A stretch of 64,000 nt of DNA from Neobacillus massiliamazoniensis (lineage in GTDB: Bacteria; Bacillota; Bacilli; Bacillales; Cytobacillaceae), in assembly GCF_001048695.1 (NCBI RefSeq), contig NZ_CVRB01000003.1, positions 868,001 to 932,000 of the forward strand, in the 5' to 3' direction. The translations under genes were made by a program, and so were the position numbers. Shown here piece after piece: positions 42,506 through 49,941 of the stretch (within the stretch, counting starts at the first letter, position 1; each line of letters opens with the position of its first letter). The notes beneath the pieces are model-generated. The model saw only the letters and a program-made list of their open reading frames with translations, made no database searches and had not been told where the DNA came from.

Positions 42506-43609
42506 ATGATTACTTTTGGAATTATGACCTTAAATATGGAAAGTGAAACTTCATATATTGACCAAATCGCAAAGCTTGCCGATTCATGCGAAATGGAATG
42601 TTTCAGATTCATTCCTTCAAAAATAAATCCCCATACCCTTTTAGTAAAGGGGAAAAAGTTTAACGCTAAAGATCAAACTTGGGCAGAAGGGGAATTCCCC
42701 ATTCCATCTATTCTATACGATCGCTGTTTTTATGGTGATGATGAACATTCAAAACAATGCATTCCGATAGTCTCATGGCTTAAGTGCAGAAATGATATTA
42801 CCTTTTTAGGATATGGTTTACCCAACAAGCTTGAACTTTACAATGTACTGAAAAATTCAGTATTAACACCCTATTTACCTCCTACAATGAAGGTCTCAAA
42901 TCCGGGTGAGGTACTGAAAGAGCTAAAGATACGGAATAGGATTATTTTAAAACCAATCAGTGGTTCGCAAGGATATGGGATTTATTATGTAAAACAAAAT
43001 GATAAAAGCTTTCATGTAAAAACAGAAAAACAAAAAAAGATTATCTCACATATATTTCAGAATGAGTTAAAGCTAAATCACTGGTTAAATTCGTTAATGG
43101 TTCAGCGTGACTATCTTCTGCAGCCATTTTTAGAACTTGCAAATGACCATTTACAGCCGTTTGATATACGCATTCTTATCCAAAAAAATGAACATGGTGA
43201 CTGGGTCACACGTGGAAAAGGCGTTCGTCAAGGGACTACCGGTGGAATTCTTTCAAACTTAAGCTCTGGCGGCAGTGTCATCCGTTTCGCCGATTGGTTG
43301 GCTTTCCTCCCTCCTGCAAAACGAGAGTATATCCGTAATGAGTTAACATTTATTACTGCTAATCTCCCACGTTTACTTGAACAGGAATTTTTGCCACTAT
43401 TCGAACTTGGAGTAGATATTGGGGTGGCAAGAAATGGTGCCATTTGGATACTCGATGTCAATTCAAAGCCTGGAAGAAAGGTTATTTTAGAAACCAAACC
43501 TGAATTAAAGGAAACCCTTTACCTTGCCCCGCTACTGTACGGGAAGCATATTTCTAAGCTAGAACAAACAGAAAGGAAGAGCTCTTATGCGACAACGCTT
43601 TTTTCTTGA
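42506..43609 (+). CDS. YheC/YheD-family ATP-grasp protein (2 of 4; YheC-sized)
   Basis: This 367-aa paralogue has a shorter N-terminal domain than its neighbours. The ATP-grasp part has IILKPISGSQGYGIYYVKQ, FDIRILIQKNEHGDWVTRGKGVRQG and ELGVDIGVARNGAIWILDVNSKPGRKV. Where the family normally has glutamate (LIEVNSKP), this protein has aspartate (ILDVNSKP). Its length and order relative to yheE suggest it is the YheC equivalent. It starts 12 bases after gene 1, with AGGAGG upstream, and overlaps gene 3 by 23 bases. Confidence 0.86.
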   Translation: MITFGIMTLNMESETSYIDQIAKLADSCEMECFRFIPSKINPHTLLVKGKKFNAKDQTWAEGEFPIPSILYDRCFYGDDEHSKQCIPIVSWLKCRNDITFLGYGLPNKLELYNVLKNSVLTPYLPPTMKVSNPGEVLKELKIRNRIILKPISGSQGYGIYYVKQNDKSFHVKTEKQKKIISHIFQNELKLNHWLNSLMVQRDYLLQPFLELANDHLQPFDIRILIQKNEHGDWVTRGKGVRQGTTGGILSNLSSGGSVIRFADWLAFLPPAKREYIRNELTFITANLPRLLEQEFLPLFELGVDIGVARNGAIWILDVNSKPGRKVILETKPELKETLYLAPLLYGKHISKLEQTERKSSYATTLFS

Positions 43610-44951
43610 GGTTGCGGCAAATGACCAACTGGTAGCTTTTTGTCCACCTGAGGTCATTTATCATCAATCTCTTAAGAAAATCGCCTTTGGCTCAAAGTCA
43701 ATTGAGGTTGATTTCCGTGCCCATCCTGATCAAAAGGATCGTATCGTGATAAGCAAGAGGATGCAGGAGGAGCTTCAATTTCCTAACCTTAACATTCCCC
43801 TCCATACTTTTATCGAAGATCAAGTTCTCTTTATCGGACCGCTTGTTGGGATCTTCACTTCAGGATTTTCGGCATCACAGAATAACCCGATTGGCGAAAG
43901 AACATCTTTTTTTGCGAAGCTAATATCCGTTAATAAAACAGTGGGGGCGGTGCCCTTCGTTTTTGGAGAGCAGCATATTGATTGGGAGCAAGGCAGCATC
44001 AAAGGATTCTTTTACCATGAGAGTGTGTGGGAGACTTTTGATGTACCTTTTCCAAACGTCATTTACGACCGACTCCCTAATCGTAAAAGTGAAGAAAATC
44101 CTAAATTGATAAAGGTTAAAAACCGACTTCAAAAAGAATATCTTATTCCTTGGTATAATCCAGGATTTTTTAATAAGCTCGATATTAATGATCGGCTACA
44201 GCAGAATGATATTGTCGCAAGTTATTTACCAGAAACGCACCCATTCACTTCCTTTTCCATGATTGAGATAATGCTTTCTCAATATGGCCATATCTATTTC
44301 AAACCGAAAAACGGCAGCCTCGGATTTGGGGTTCACCAAATTATTTATGATAAGCACCATGGTGATTATTACTGCCGATACCAAGATCCTGATGGAATTA
44401 ACCGTCTCCGCAAATTCTCATCCCTCGAAAAATTATTTAACCGGGTATTCTCTAAACAAAATCTCGATAGAATGATCGTTCAGCAAGGAATTCATTTGCT
44501 GCGAAAGGGTACTCGTGCTATTGATTTTCGTGTTCATACGAATAAGGACGAATTAGGGAATTGGCATGTCTCGGCCATTGCAGCTAAAATTGCCGGCGTT
44601 GGAAGTGTGACAACCCATAAGCGAAGCGGTGGTGAAATTAAAACCATTTCAGAAATTTTTCCAACAGAAGAGTGTGAATTATTTACAGAAAAACTTTCAA
44701 AGGCTGCACTAAATTTAAGCAGTGTATTAGATCATAACATCGAGGGGATTATCGGAGAAATTGGCTTTGATTTAGGGATTGATCGTAATGGGGATGTTTG
44801 GTTCTTTGAAGCTAATTCCAAGCCTGGAAGATCAATTTTTGAACACCCGGAATTGAAGGATTTTGATTTATTAACCCGTCAATTATCCATTGCTTTCGCC
44901 GTATTTCTCACAGAACAAGCATTGCACCACCCAGAGGAATTATTCCAATGA
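43587..44951 (+). CDS. YheC/YheD-family ATP-grasp protein (3 of 4; YheD-sized)
   Basis: This 454-aa paralogue has an N-terminal domain containing the shared VIYDRLPNRKSE segment and an ATP-grasp domain with IYFKPKNGSLGFGVHQI, AIDFRVHTNKDELGNWHVSA and GEIGFDLGIDRNGDVWFFEANSKPGRS. Its start lies inside the end of gene 2 (23-base overlap, AGGAAGAG ribosome-binding site) and its stop overlaps the start of gene 4 by four bases (ATGA), so the three are translationally coupled. Probably the YheD equivalent by size and order; not certain. Confidence 0.86.
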   Translation: MRQRFFLEVAANDQLVAFCPPEVIYHQSLKKIAFGSKSIEVDFRAHPDQKDRIVISKRMQEELQFPNLNIPLHTFIEDQVLFIGPLVGIFTSGFSASQNNPIGERTSFFAKLISVNKTVGAVPFVFGEQHIDWEQGSIKGFFYHESVWETFDVPFPNVIYDRLPNRKSEENPKLIKVKNRLQKEYLIPWYNPGFFNKLDINDRLQQNDIVASYLPETHPFTSFSMIEIMLSQYGHIYFKPKNGSLGFGVHQIIYDKHHGDYYCRYQDPDGINRLRKFSSLEKLFNRVFSKQNLDRMIVQQGIHLLRKGTRAIDFRVHTNKDELGNWHVSAIAAKIAGVGSVTTHKRSGGEIKTISEIFPTEECELFTEKLSKAALNLSSVLDHNIEGIIGEIGFDLGIDRNGDVWFFEANSKPGRSIFEHPELKDFDLLTRQLSIAFAVFLTEQALHHPEELFQ

Positions 44952-46129
44952 AAATTTACTATGATAAAGATTTTGCAAAATGGTACTGCATAAATTTGGA
45001 GGATCCTGTCACAATAGGTGGTGAAAATAAATTAATTGAACAAGGAAAAGCAAGTCTGGATTCCTTTTGCTTTGATGTATGCTTAAGTGATAACCATGTT
45101 GGGCCGCTGATCGGAATCATGACTTCACGCAGTAAAAATGGAGTCATTGCCGGTAACGGCCCACTATTTAAAGAACTACAGAAAAAGCTTATCTCCTTAG
45201 CTGGAATAAGCTTTATTTTTACAATGGAAGGGGTTGGAAATGATACAATTACCGGGTATATCTTTTTACCCGATAAACAAATGTGGATAAAGGTACAGGC
45301 GCCATATCCTGATCTTATATACAATCGGATTCCATTTAGAAAAGCAGAACAAGATCCGCATCTTCCAAACTTTTTATCAGCTCTTAAAGAAAAAAACATC
45401 CCCTATTTCAACCCATCTTTCATCAACAAAATGGAGCTATACTGTTTATTAAAAAACCACACTAGCCTTAAAAAACATTTGCCTGACACAATTTTGGCTA
45501 ATAAAGAAAGGGATTTATTAAGCTTTCTTATCAAGCATAAATTTGTCTATTTAAAACCTTCACAAGCATCAAAGGGAAAAGGGATTTTTCGGGTTCACCT
45601 AAATGATAATATGGAAGTGAAACTTGAAGGCTTAAAAATGACAGAAGCATATCCATCCTTCCATCACTTTTGGAAGGAATGGGAAAAAACCTTGAAGGAT
45701 AAAAGCTATTTGGCGCAGAAAGAGATAAAGGCTGCCGTTTATGAAGGCAAACGCTATGATTTTCGCATTTTAGCTCACGCAGCAAATGATGGATATATGG
45801 TAACAGGGGTTGGAATTCGTCAATCACAACTACAAGAAATCACTACCCACATTCCAAATGGTGGTAAGCTTCTTCCCTACCAGCTATTCCAAACTGACAA
45901 ACACGACTTTTTTTTTCAAACCATTGTTTCACAAATCGGAAAGGCATTAACGGAGCATTTTGACTATTTTGGGGAATTTTCTATCGATGCGGGAATAGAT
46001 GAGTCTGGACATTATTACATTTACGAGGTCAATTCTAAACCTATGAGCTTTGATGAAACGGAAATCGAAAAAAAAAGAATAGAACAGTTATGTCGCTTAT
46101 TTTTTCAGTTAACTGGTTTCCCAATCTAA
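44948..46129 (+). CDS. YheC/YheD-family ATP-grasp protein (4 of 4)
   Basis: This 393-aa protein is the most divergent of the array but keeps LIYNRIPFRKAEQDP, FVYLKPSQASKGKGIFRVH, YDFRILAHAANDGYMVTGVG and FSIDAGIDESGHYYIYEVNSKPMS. The start overlaps gene 3 by four bases. yheE follows within 80 bases. B. subtilis has only yheC and yheD here, so two of the four are extra relative to that genome. Spore-coat role is inferred from the family. Confidence 0.85.
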   Translation: MKIYYDKDFAKWYCINLEDPVTIGGENKLIEQGKASLDSFCFDVCLSDNHVGPLIGIMTSRSKNGVIAGNGPLFKELQKKLISLAGISFIFTMEGVGNDTITGYIFLPDKQMWIKVQAPYPDLIYNRIPFRKAEQDPHLPNFLSALKEKNIPYFNPSFINKMELYCLLKNHTSLKKHLPDTILANKERDLLSFLIKHKFVYLKPSQASKGKGIFRVHLNDNMEVKLEGLKMTEAYPSFHHFWKEWEKTLKDKSYLAQKEIKAAVYEGKRYDFRILAHAANDGYMVTGVGIRQSQLQEITTHIPNGGKLLPYQLFQTDKHDFFFQTIVSQIGKALTEHFDYFGEFSIDAGIDESGHYYIYEVNSKPMSFDETEIEKKRIEQLCRLFFQLTGFPI

Positions 46130-46206
46130 TAAAAATTTTCATTTCAATGATCCGCCAATTGAAGTAATCTAATAGTAAACAATATTCTAAAAAGGGGATT
46201 CTTGTC

Positions 46207-46416
46207 ATGCTTTCGCATTTTCAATTCAAGCCTTTATTTACAAATAAAAATATACCCGGGTGGAATATTTCCTTTTACTATAAAAAGCAGAGATTCACGG
46301 GAATTTATCACCAAACAGGAAAGATAGAATGGACGACGAATCCACCTGCTCAAGAAGATATTGAGACACTGACAAGCCAGATTCACGAGTTAATGCTCTT
46401 TCATGTTTACGAATAA
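46207..46416 (+). CDS. yheE: YheE-family small protein
   Basis: This 69-aa protein begins MLSHFQFKPLFTNKNIPGWN and contains FYYKKQRFTGIYHQTGKIEW, matching the small YheE family encoded next to yheD. AAAGGGG precedes the ATG. It may share the transcript of the ATP-grasp array. The function is unknown. Confidence 0.82.
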   Translation: MLSHFQFKPLFTNKNIPGWNISFYYKKQRFTGIYHQTGKIEWTTNPPAQEDIETLTSQIHELMLFHVYE

Positions 46417-46479
46417 GATTGTATGAAAAATGGCCCTTTTCACATACTAGATTAGAAAATAAAGAAAGGGCTTGATGAT

Positions 46480-46671
46480 ATGGATAAAAAGAAAGATGCA
46501 TTAACAAATTTAGGTACATCCTATGAAGGCAGAGACCAGGCCTTTTTGGATGTTGACCGCATGATTAACGAGGGTATGTCCGGCGGGTCAGTTCATTCAC
46601 GATATGATTCAACCAATATCGAAGAGGCACGTGACCTCGTTGAAGAAGAACCGCCGTATGAATGTGATTAA
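46480..46671 (+). CDS. Small acidic protein of unknown function
   Basis: This 63-aa protein (MDKKKDALTNLGTSYEGRDQ ... EEEPPYECD) is acidic, Gly/Ser-rich in the middle and ends in a single cysteine. It has no membrane segment. AAAGGG upstream and a strong terminator just behind the stop codon support a real gene. I do not recognise the family; its place behind yheE makes a spore role possible but unproven. Confidence 0.75.
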   Translation: MDKKKDALTNLGTSYEGRDQAFLDVDRMINEGMSGGSVHSRYDSTNIEEARDLVEEEPPYECD

Positions 46672-46674
46672 ATT

Positions 46675-46707
46675 GAAAAGGCTGCAAAAAGCAGCCTTTT
46701 TATTATT
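46675..46707 (+). terminator. Terminator ending the yheE-side transcript
   Basis: AAAAGGCTGC-aaaaa-GCAGCCTTTT followed by TATTATT is a perfect intrinsic terminator four bases behind the stop codon. Confidence 0.9.
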
Positions 46708-46753
46708 ACTGTATAATAGAAGTAATTTACTTATATAATGGGGAAATGTACTG

Positions 46754-47659
46754 ATGCTTAGAAAATTATTACCACTATTTAAAAACTCATTTTTATCGAC
46801 TGCCCAACCAGATCAATCATCCGAACGCTTTTTTATTTTTTTTGATGAAGACAACAATGAATGGCTCGGAATTCCTAAATCGGAAATTAGTGAGAGCGAA
46901 TTAAATCTCCTAATAGCCTTATATCCGCTTTCAAAATTTTCCATCGTTAACCATACCCCTGAAACAAAAGTCTGGCATGATTTTTTATTATCAGATGGAC
47001 AGCCTCCTGTCTATCAATCAAATTCAAATTTTCGTTTCCTACAGTTTCACCTGCAGGATCGCTTTGTGGAGGATCACGAAGAAATTGAATCGGCATTTAA
47101 GGGTTTTTTTTCTGAAGACATTTACATTGTTTGGGAAAATGAAAATAGTGGGATTGTCATTGAGGAAATGAAACAAATTTCCCTCTCAGAAAAAGAAATG
47201 ATTGCAATGTCTGAAACAGTAGAAAGTGATTTTTATGTAAAAATCCACTTCTATATTGGCAAGAAATACCCATTTTCCGAGCAGCTTCGCTTTCATTTCC
47301 AACGTGAAAGGGAGTATTTTGCATTCGGTAAAGATCATATAAACAGTTCAAACATCTTTACCTTTGAACGAGTCTTCCCTGCTTTCATGGCCTATAATTT
47401 ACCAAAAGAGCTGTCAGAGAAGCTGTTTCTTGAGCTTGAAGATGTTTTTCAAGAAGATCCTGAAATGTTCGTAACCATTAGGACCTTTCTGGAAAACAAT
47501 TTAAATGCGAGTGTAACCGCAAAAAAATTATACATCCATCGCAATACCCTTCAATATCGGGTAGATAAATTCACCGAAAAAACAGGAATTGGTTTGAAGG
47601 ATTTTTATGGTGCATTTACTGTGTTTTTGGCTTGCTTGCTCTTTGAGCAAAAGGTTTAA
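46754..47659 (+). CDS. PucR/CdaR-type regulator with C-terminal HTH
   Basis: This 301-aa protein ends with a PucR-type helix-turn-helix, TIRTFLENNLNASVTAKKLYIHRNTLQYRVDKF, followed by a FYGAFTVFLACLL helix. The N-terminal 230 residues resemble no ligand-binding domain I can name. In several Bacillaceae such a gene stands directly before the multi-sugar ATPase gene msmX/ugpC, as here, so it may control sugar-transporter energisation. That link is inference from context. Confidence 0.82.
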   Translation: MLRKLLPLFKNSFLSTAQPDQSSERFFIFFDEDNNEWLGIPKSEISESELNLLIALYPLSKFSIVNHTPETKVWHDFLLSDGQPPVYQSNSNFRFLQFHLQDRFVEDHEEIESAFKGFFSEDIYIVWENENSGIVIEEMKQISLSEKEMIAMSETVESDFYVKIHFYIGKKYPFSEQLRFHFQREREYFAFGKDHINSSNIFTFERVFPAFMAYNLPKELSEKLFLELEDVFQEDPEMFVTIRTFLENNLNASVTAKKLYIHRNTLQYRVDKFTEKTGIGLKDFYGAFTVFLACLLFEQKV

Positions 47660-47739
47660 ACAACAATCTGCCCAAAAGCTGTGAAAAAATCTTTGTGCAA
47701 CCTGTCTATATTGTTTTTTCTCCTATCCTAGTAAACTGA

Positions 47740-47753
47740 TGATAACGTTTACA
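47740..47753 (+). promoter_or_regulatory. cre-like operator upstream of msmX
   Basis: TGATAACGTTTACA fits the CcpA cre consensus TGWAANCGNTNWCA with one mismatch at position four. It touches the msmX ribosome-binding site, a position suited to repression. A LacI-family regulator other than CcpA is equally possible. Confidence 0.5.
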
Positions 47754-47768
47754 AGGAGGTTGGCAAAA

Positions 47769-48869
47769 ATGGCAGAGTTAAAATTAGATCATATTTTTAA
47801 AATTTATGATAATAAGGTTACGGCTGTTGAAGATTTCAATCTACATATTGAAGACAAAGAATTTATCGTCTTTGTTGGACCCTCCGGATGCGGTAAATCA
47901 ACTACATTACGGATGATTGCGGGACTAGAAGAGATTTCAAATGGTGATTTTTTCATTGACGGCAAAAGAGTAAATGATGTAGCTCCGAAGGACCGTGATA
48001 TTGCCATGGTATTCCAAAACTATGCGTTATATCCACATATGACAGTCTATGACAATATGGCGTTTGGCTTAAAGCTTCGTAAGTTTGCAAAAGACGAAAT
48101 TGACCGCCGTGTAAAAGAAGCGGCAAAAATTCTAGGTTTGGAAGCTTATTTAACTCGTAAACCAAAAGCCCTTTCAGGAGGTCAGCGTCAGCGTGTAGCG
48201 TTAGGTCGTGCCATTGTTCGTGATGCAAAAGTATTCTTAATGGACGAACCATTATCAAACCTTGATGCAAAGCTTCGTGTACAAATGCGTGCAGAAATTG
48301 CCAAGCTTCACCGCCGCTTAAATACAACCACGATCTATGTTACCCACGACCAAACTGAAGCAATGACAATGGCTTCTCGTTTAGTTGTTATGAAAGATGG
48401 AGTCATTCAGCAGGTTGGTACGCCGAAAGAAGTATATGAAAAGCCTGAAAATGTATTCGTTGGCGGTTTCATTGGTTCACCTGCGATGAACTTCTTTAAT
48501 GGTAAGCTTGAAGATGGGAAGTTTATAATTGGTAAAACAACGATTTCGATCCCTGAAGGCAAAATGAAATTCCTTCGCGAACAGGGATATGTTGGAAAAA
48601 CAGTTATTCTTGGTATTCGTCCAGAGGATATTCATGATGAACCTGTTTTCATTGATGCATCCACTGGAACAAAGATTCAAGCAAATGTTGATGTTGCTGA
48701 GCTTACTGGTGCTGAATTAATGGTTTATTCAAACATTGATGGGCAAGATTTTGTCGCTCGTCTGGATTCTCGCAGTGACATTAAGCCAGGAGATAAAGTT
48801 GAACTTGCTTTTGATTTAAATAAGGGCCATTTCTTTGATACAGATTCAGAATTGCGCATTCGCCCTTAA
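47769..48869 (+). CDS. msmX: MsmX/UgpC-type multi-sugar ABC transporter ATPase
   Basis: This 366-aa ABC ATPase has Walker [10 protein letters not shown], signature [14 protein letters not shown], Walker [15 protein letters not shown] and a C-terminal regulatory OB domain ([20 protein letters not shown]). It matches the shared ATPase MsmX that energises several carbohydrate importers (maltodextrins, arabino-oligosaccharides and others) encoded elsewhere. AAGGAGGTTGG precedes the ATG at 47769; the longer frame from 47739 runs through the operator. No permease genes are adjacent, typical of a shared ATPase. Confidence 0.92.
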   Translation: MAELKLDHIFKIYDNKVTAVEDFNLHIEDKEFIVFVGPSGCGKSTTLRMIAGLEEISNGDFFIDGKRVNDVAPKDRDIAMVFQNYALYPHMTVYDNMAFGLKLRKFAKDEIDRRVKEAAKILGLEAYLTRKPKALSGGQRQRVALGRAIVRDAKVFLMDEPLSNLDAKLRVQMRAEIAKLHRRLNTTTIYVTHDQTEAMTMASRLVVMKDGVIQQVGTPKEVYEKPENVFVGGFIGSPAMNFFNGKLEDGKFIIGKTTISIPEGKMKFLREQGYVGKTVILGIRPEDIHDEPVFIDASTGTKIQANVDVAELTGAELMVYSNIDGQDFVARLDSRSDIKPGDKVELAFDLNKGHFFDTDSELRIRP

Positions 48870-48883
48870 TATATTGGAAAGGA

Positions 48884-48921
48884 GGGTGTCCAAAAGAGTA
48901 AGACCCTTTTGGAACACCCTC
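48884..48921. terminator. Bidirectional terminator between msmX and the zinc-ribbon gene
   Basis: GAGGGTGTCCAAAAG pairs with CTTTTGGAACACCCTC (one bulge) around AGTAAGACC-type loop, followed by TTATTCTTTT on the plus strand. It serves the two convergent genes. Confidence 0.85.
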
Positions 48922-49164
48922 TTATTCTTTTATGAAAATTACCTCATCGTTATGGCATTTGGAACAGTAAAACAAATGCGGACATATCTGCTCTGAATTG
49001 GTTTCCATATAGCCATCCTCCATTTTCACTAAGTCGATTTCCATATAGGGACTATAATTTTCATAAAAATCCAACAATCGTCCAGCTTCCATCATAGGTT
49101 CTCCACAATTGGTGCAAAGTAAGAATACTTCCCTTAGTCCATTACATACAGGACATATTGGCAT
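48922..49164 (-). CDS. Small zinc-ribbon-like protein
   Basis: This 80-aa protein has three cysteine pairs, CPVC (residues 4-7), CTNC and a C-terminal CPHLFYCSKC cluster, that could bind one or two zinc ions, around an acidic middle (YSPYMEIDLVKMEDGYME). AAAGGGTG precedes the start. I do not recognise the family. Such proteins often mediate protein or nucleic-acid contacts. It is convergent with msmX and divergent from sspB. Confidence 0.75.
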   Translation of the reverse strand: MPICPVCNGLREVFLLCTNCGEPMMEAGRLLDFYENYSPYMEIDLVKMEDGYMETNSEQICPHLFYCSKCHNDEVIFIKE

Positions 49165-49255
49165 TCGTGTTCACCCTTTATAAAGTATGGTATGACGTTA
49201 GTTTGTGTTTCGATTCCAAGCCCTATGTAGTGGTATAACTTACCACTCAATATTT

Positions 49256-49285
49256 AGAATAAGTCATTAAATTTTTATCATAATA
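49256..49285 (+). promoter_or_regulatory. Distal sigma-G/F-like promoter upstream of sspB
   Basis: AGAATA (49256-49261) and CATAATA (49279-49285) with a 17-base spacer resemble the forespore consensus TGAATA / CATAnTA. Used alone it would give a ~185-base leader that includes two folded domains. Confidence 0.45.
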
Positions 49286-49312
49286 AACAGTACAAACAGC
49301 AATTACAGCAAT

Positions 49313-49359
49313 GGGTTATACCGATAAGGGTCTTTAGCCGGTGCAAACCCGGATAACCC
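49313..49359 (+). ncRNA. Folded leader element with predicted pseudoknot upstream of sspB
   Basis: GGGTTAT (49313-49319) pairs with ATAACCC (49353-49359). Inside, ACCG (49320-49323) pairs with CGGT (49339-49342), and the loop GGGT (49328-49331) is complementary to ACCC (49347-49350), an H-type pseudoknot. I do not recognise it as a named riboswitch class. Only sequence complementarity supports it. Confidence 0.4.
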
Positions 49360-49402
49360 AGCCATACCTAAACAATTATATCTCCAATTAATTTTATGAT
49401 AT

Positions 49403-49450
49403 GGGTTAGGCCAAGGTGGCAATCCATATGGTTCAATACCATACTAACCC
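49403..49450 (+). promoter_or_regulatory. Three-way-junction-like palindrome containing the proximal sspB -10 box
   Basis: GGGTTAG (49403-49409) pairs with CTAACCC (49444-49450), enclosing GCCA-agg-TGGC and TATGG/CCATA hairpins. CATACTA (49440-49446) inside it is a perfect forespore -10 match, 34 bases upstream of the ATG, the usual place for an ssp promoter; TGGCAA is a poor -35. It may be promoter DNA, a folded RNA, or both. Confidence 0.45.
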
Positions 49451-49479
49451 CAAACCTATTAAGAGGAGTGTTAACAACT

Positions 49480-49689
49480 ATGGCACGTAACAACAGCTCT
49501 AATCAACTTGTAGTCCCAGGCGTCCAGCAAGCACTTGACCAAATGAAGTATGAAATCGCTACAGAATTTGGCGTAAGCCTTGGAGCAGATACTACTTCTC
49601 GTGCAAATGGTTCAGTTGGAGGAGAAATTACTAAGCGTCTAGTTGCAATGGCAGAATCACAACTTGGCGGCGGTGGAATGACTCGCTAA
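49480..49689 (+). CDS. sspB: Alpha/beta-type small acid-soluble spore protein (SspB type)
   Basis: This 69-aa DNA-binding spore protein begins [21 protein letters not shown] and has the two conserved blocks of the family, [11 protein letters not shown] (with the GPR protease site after EIA) and [19 protein letters not shown]. It coats and protects spore DNA and feeds germination when cleaved. GAGGAG before the ATG at 49480 fixes the start; the longer frame from 49396 translates the folded promoter region. Codon use is that of a highly expressed gene. Confidence 0.95.
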   Translation: MARNNSSNQLVVPGVQQALDQMKYEIATEFGVSLGADTTSRANGSVGGEITKRLVAMAESQLGGGGMTR

Positions 49690-49729
49690 TTTTTTAAGTC
49701 AAAACATATAAACAAATAAAGAAATGGCT

Positions 49730-49757
49730 TAGCCCCCTCTTTTTGAGGGGGCTTTCA
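49730..49757 (+). terminator. Terminator of sspB
   Basis: AGCCCCCTC-ttttt-GAGGGGGCT followed by TTCACTATTG; a very stable stem 40 bases behind the stop codon. Confidence 0.85.
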
Positions 49758-49940
49758 CTATTGTCCAGCTCCAGCGCCTAGCCCCTCGAGGTCATAAGCC
49801 ACTTCCAAAATGAAGGTTAAAGAGCAACCTTCACGCCGGCATGTCTTATGCCTGTCGCCCCTGAGCACCAAGGAAATCTTCCTTGAATCATCTTCATAGG
49901 AACAAGCTGTGCTTGTTCCGAAGGCGCTTCTGCTTTTCTA
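49758..49940. repeat. Double-hairpin repeat family B, inverted variant with extra hairpin
   Basis: Reading on the minus strand it carries AGAAGCGCC, GACAGGCATAAGACATGCC, GGCTTATGACC and GGGGCTAGGCGCTGGAGCTGGACAAT. An additional perfect hairpin, GGAACAAGC-tgt-GCTTGTTCC (49902-49920), is inserted near one end. Confidence 0.7.
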
Positions 49941-49941
49941 G

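Noticed and set aside
44959..45399. 146-codon minus-strand frame inside the fourth ATP-grasp gene
   Set aside because: Although long, it lacks a ribosome-binding site and family features and is fully antisense to a clear ATP-grasp gene.
47953..48327. 124-codon minus-strand frame inside msmX
   Set aside because: His/Leu-rich translation is the reverse complement of the conserved ABC ATPase codons; no start signal.
49313..49363. Possible tRNA-like element (GGGTTAT ... ATAACCC-A-GCCA)
   Set aside because: The acceptor-like 7-bp stem and following CCA are suggestive, but the enclosed sequence is only 33 bases and no anticodon arm or T-loop fits. A leader fold is more plausible.
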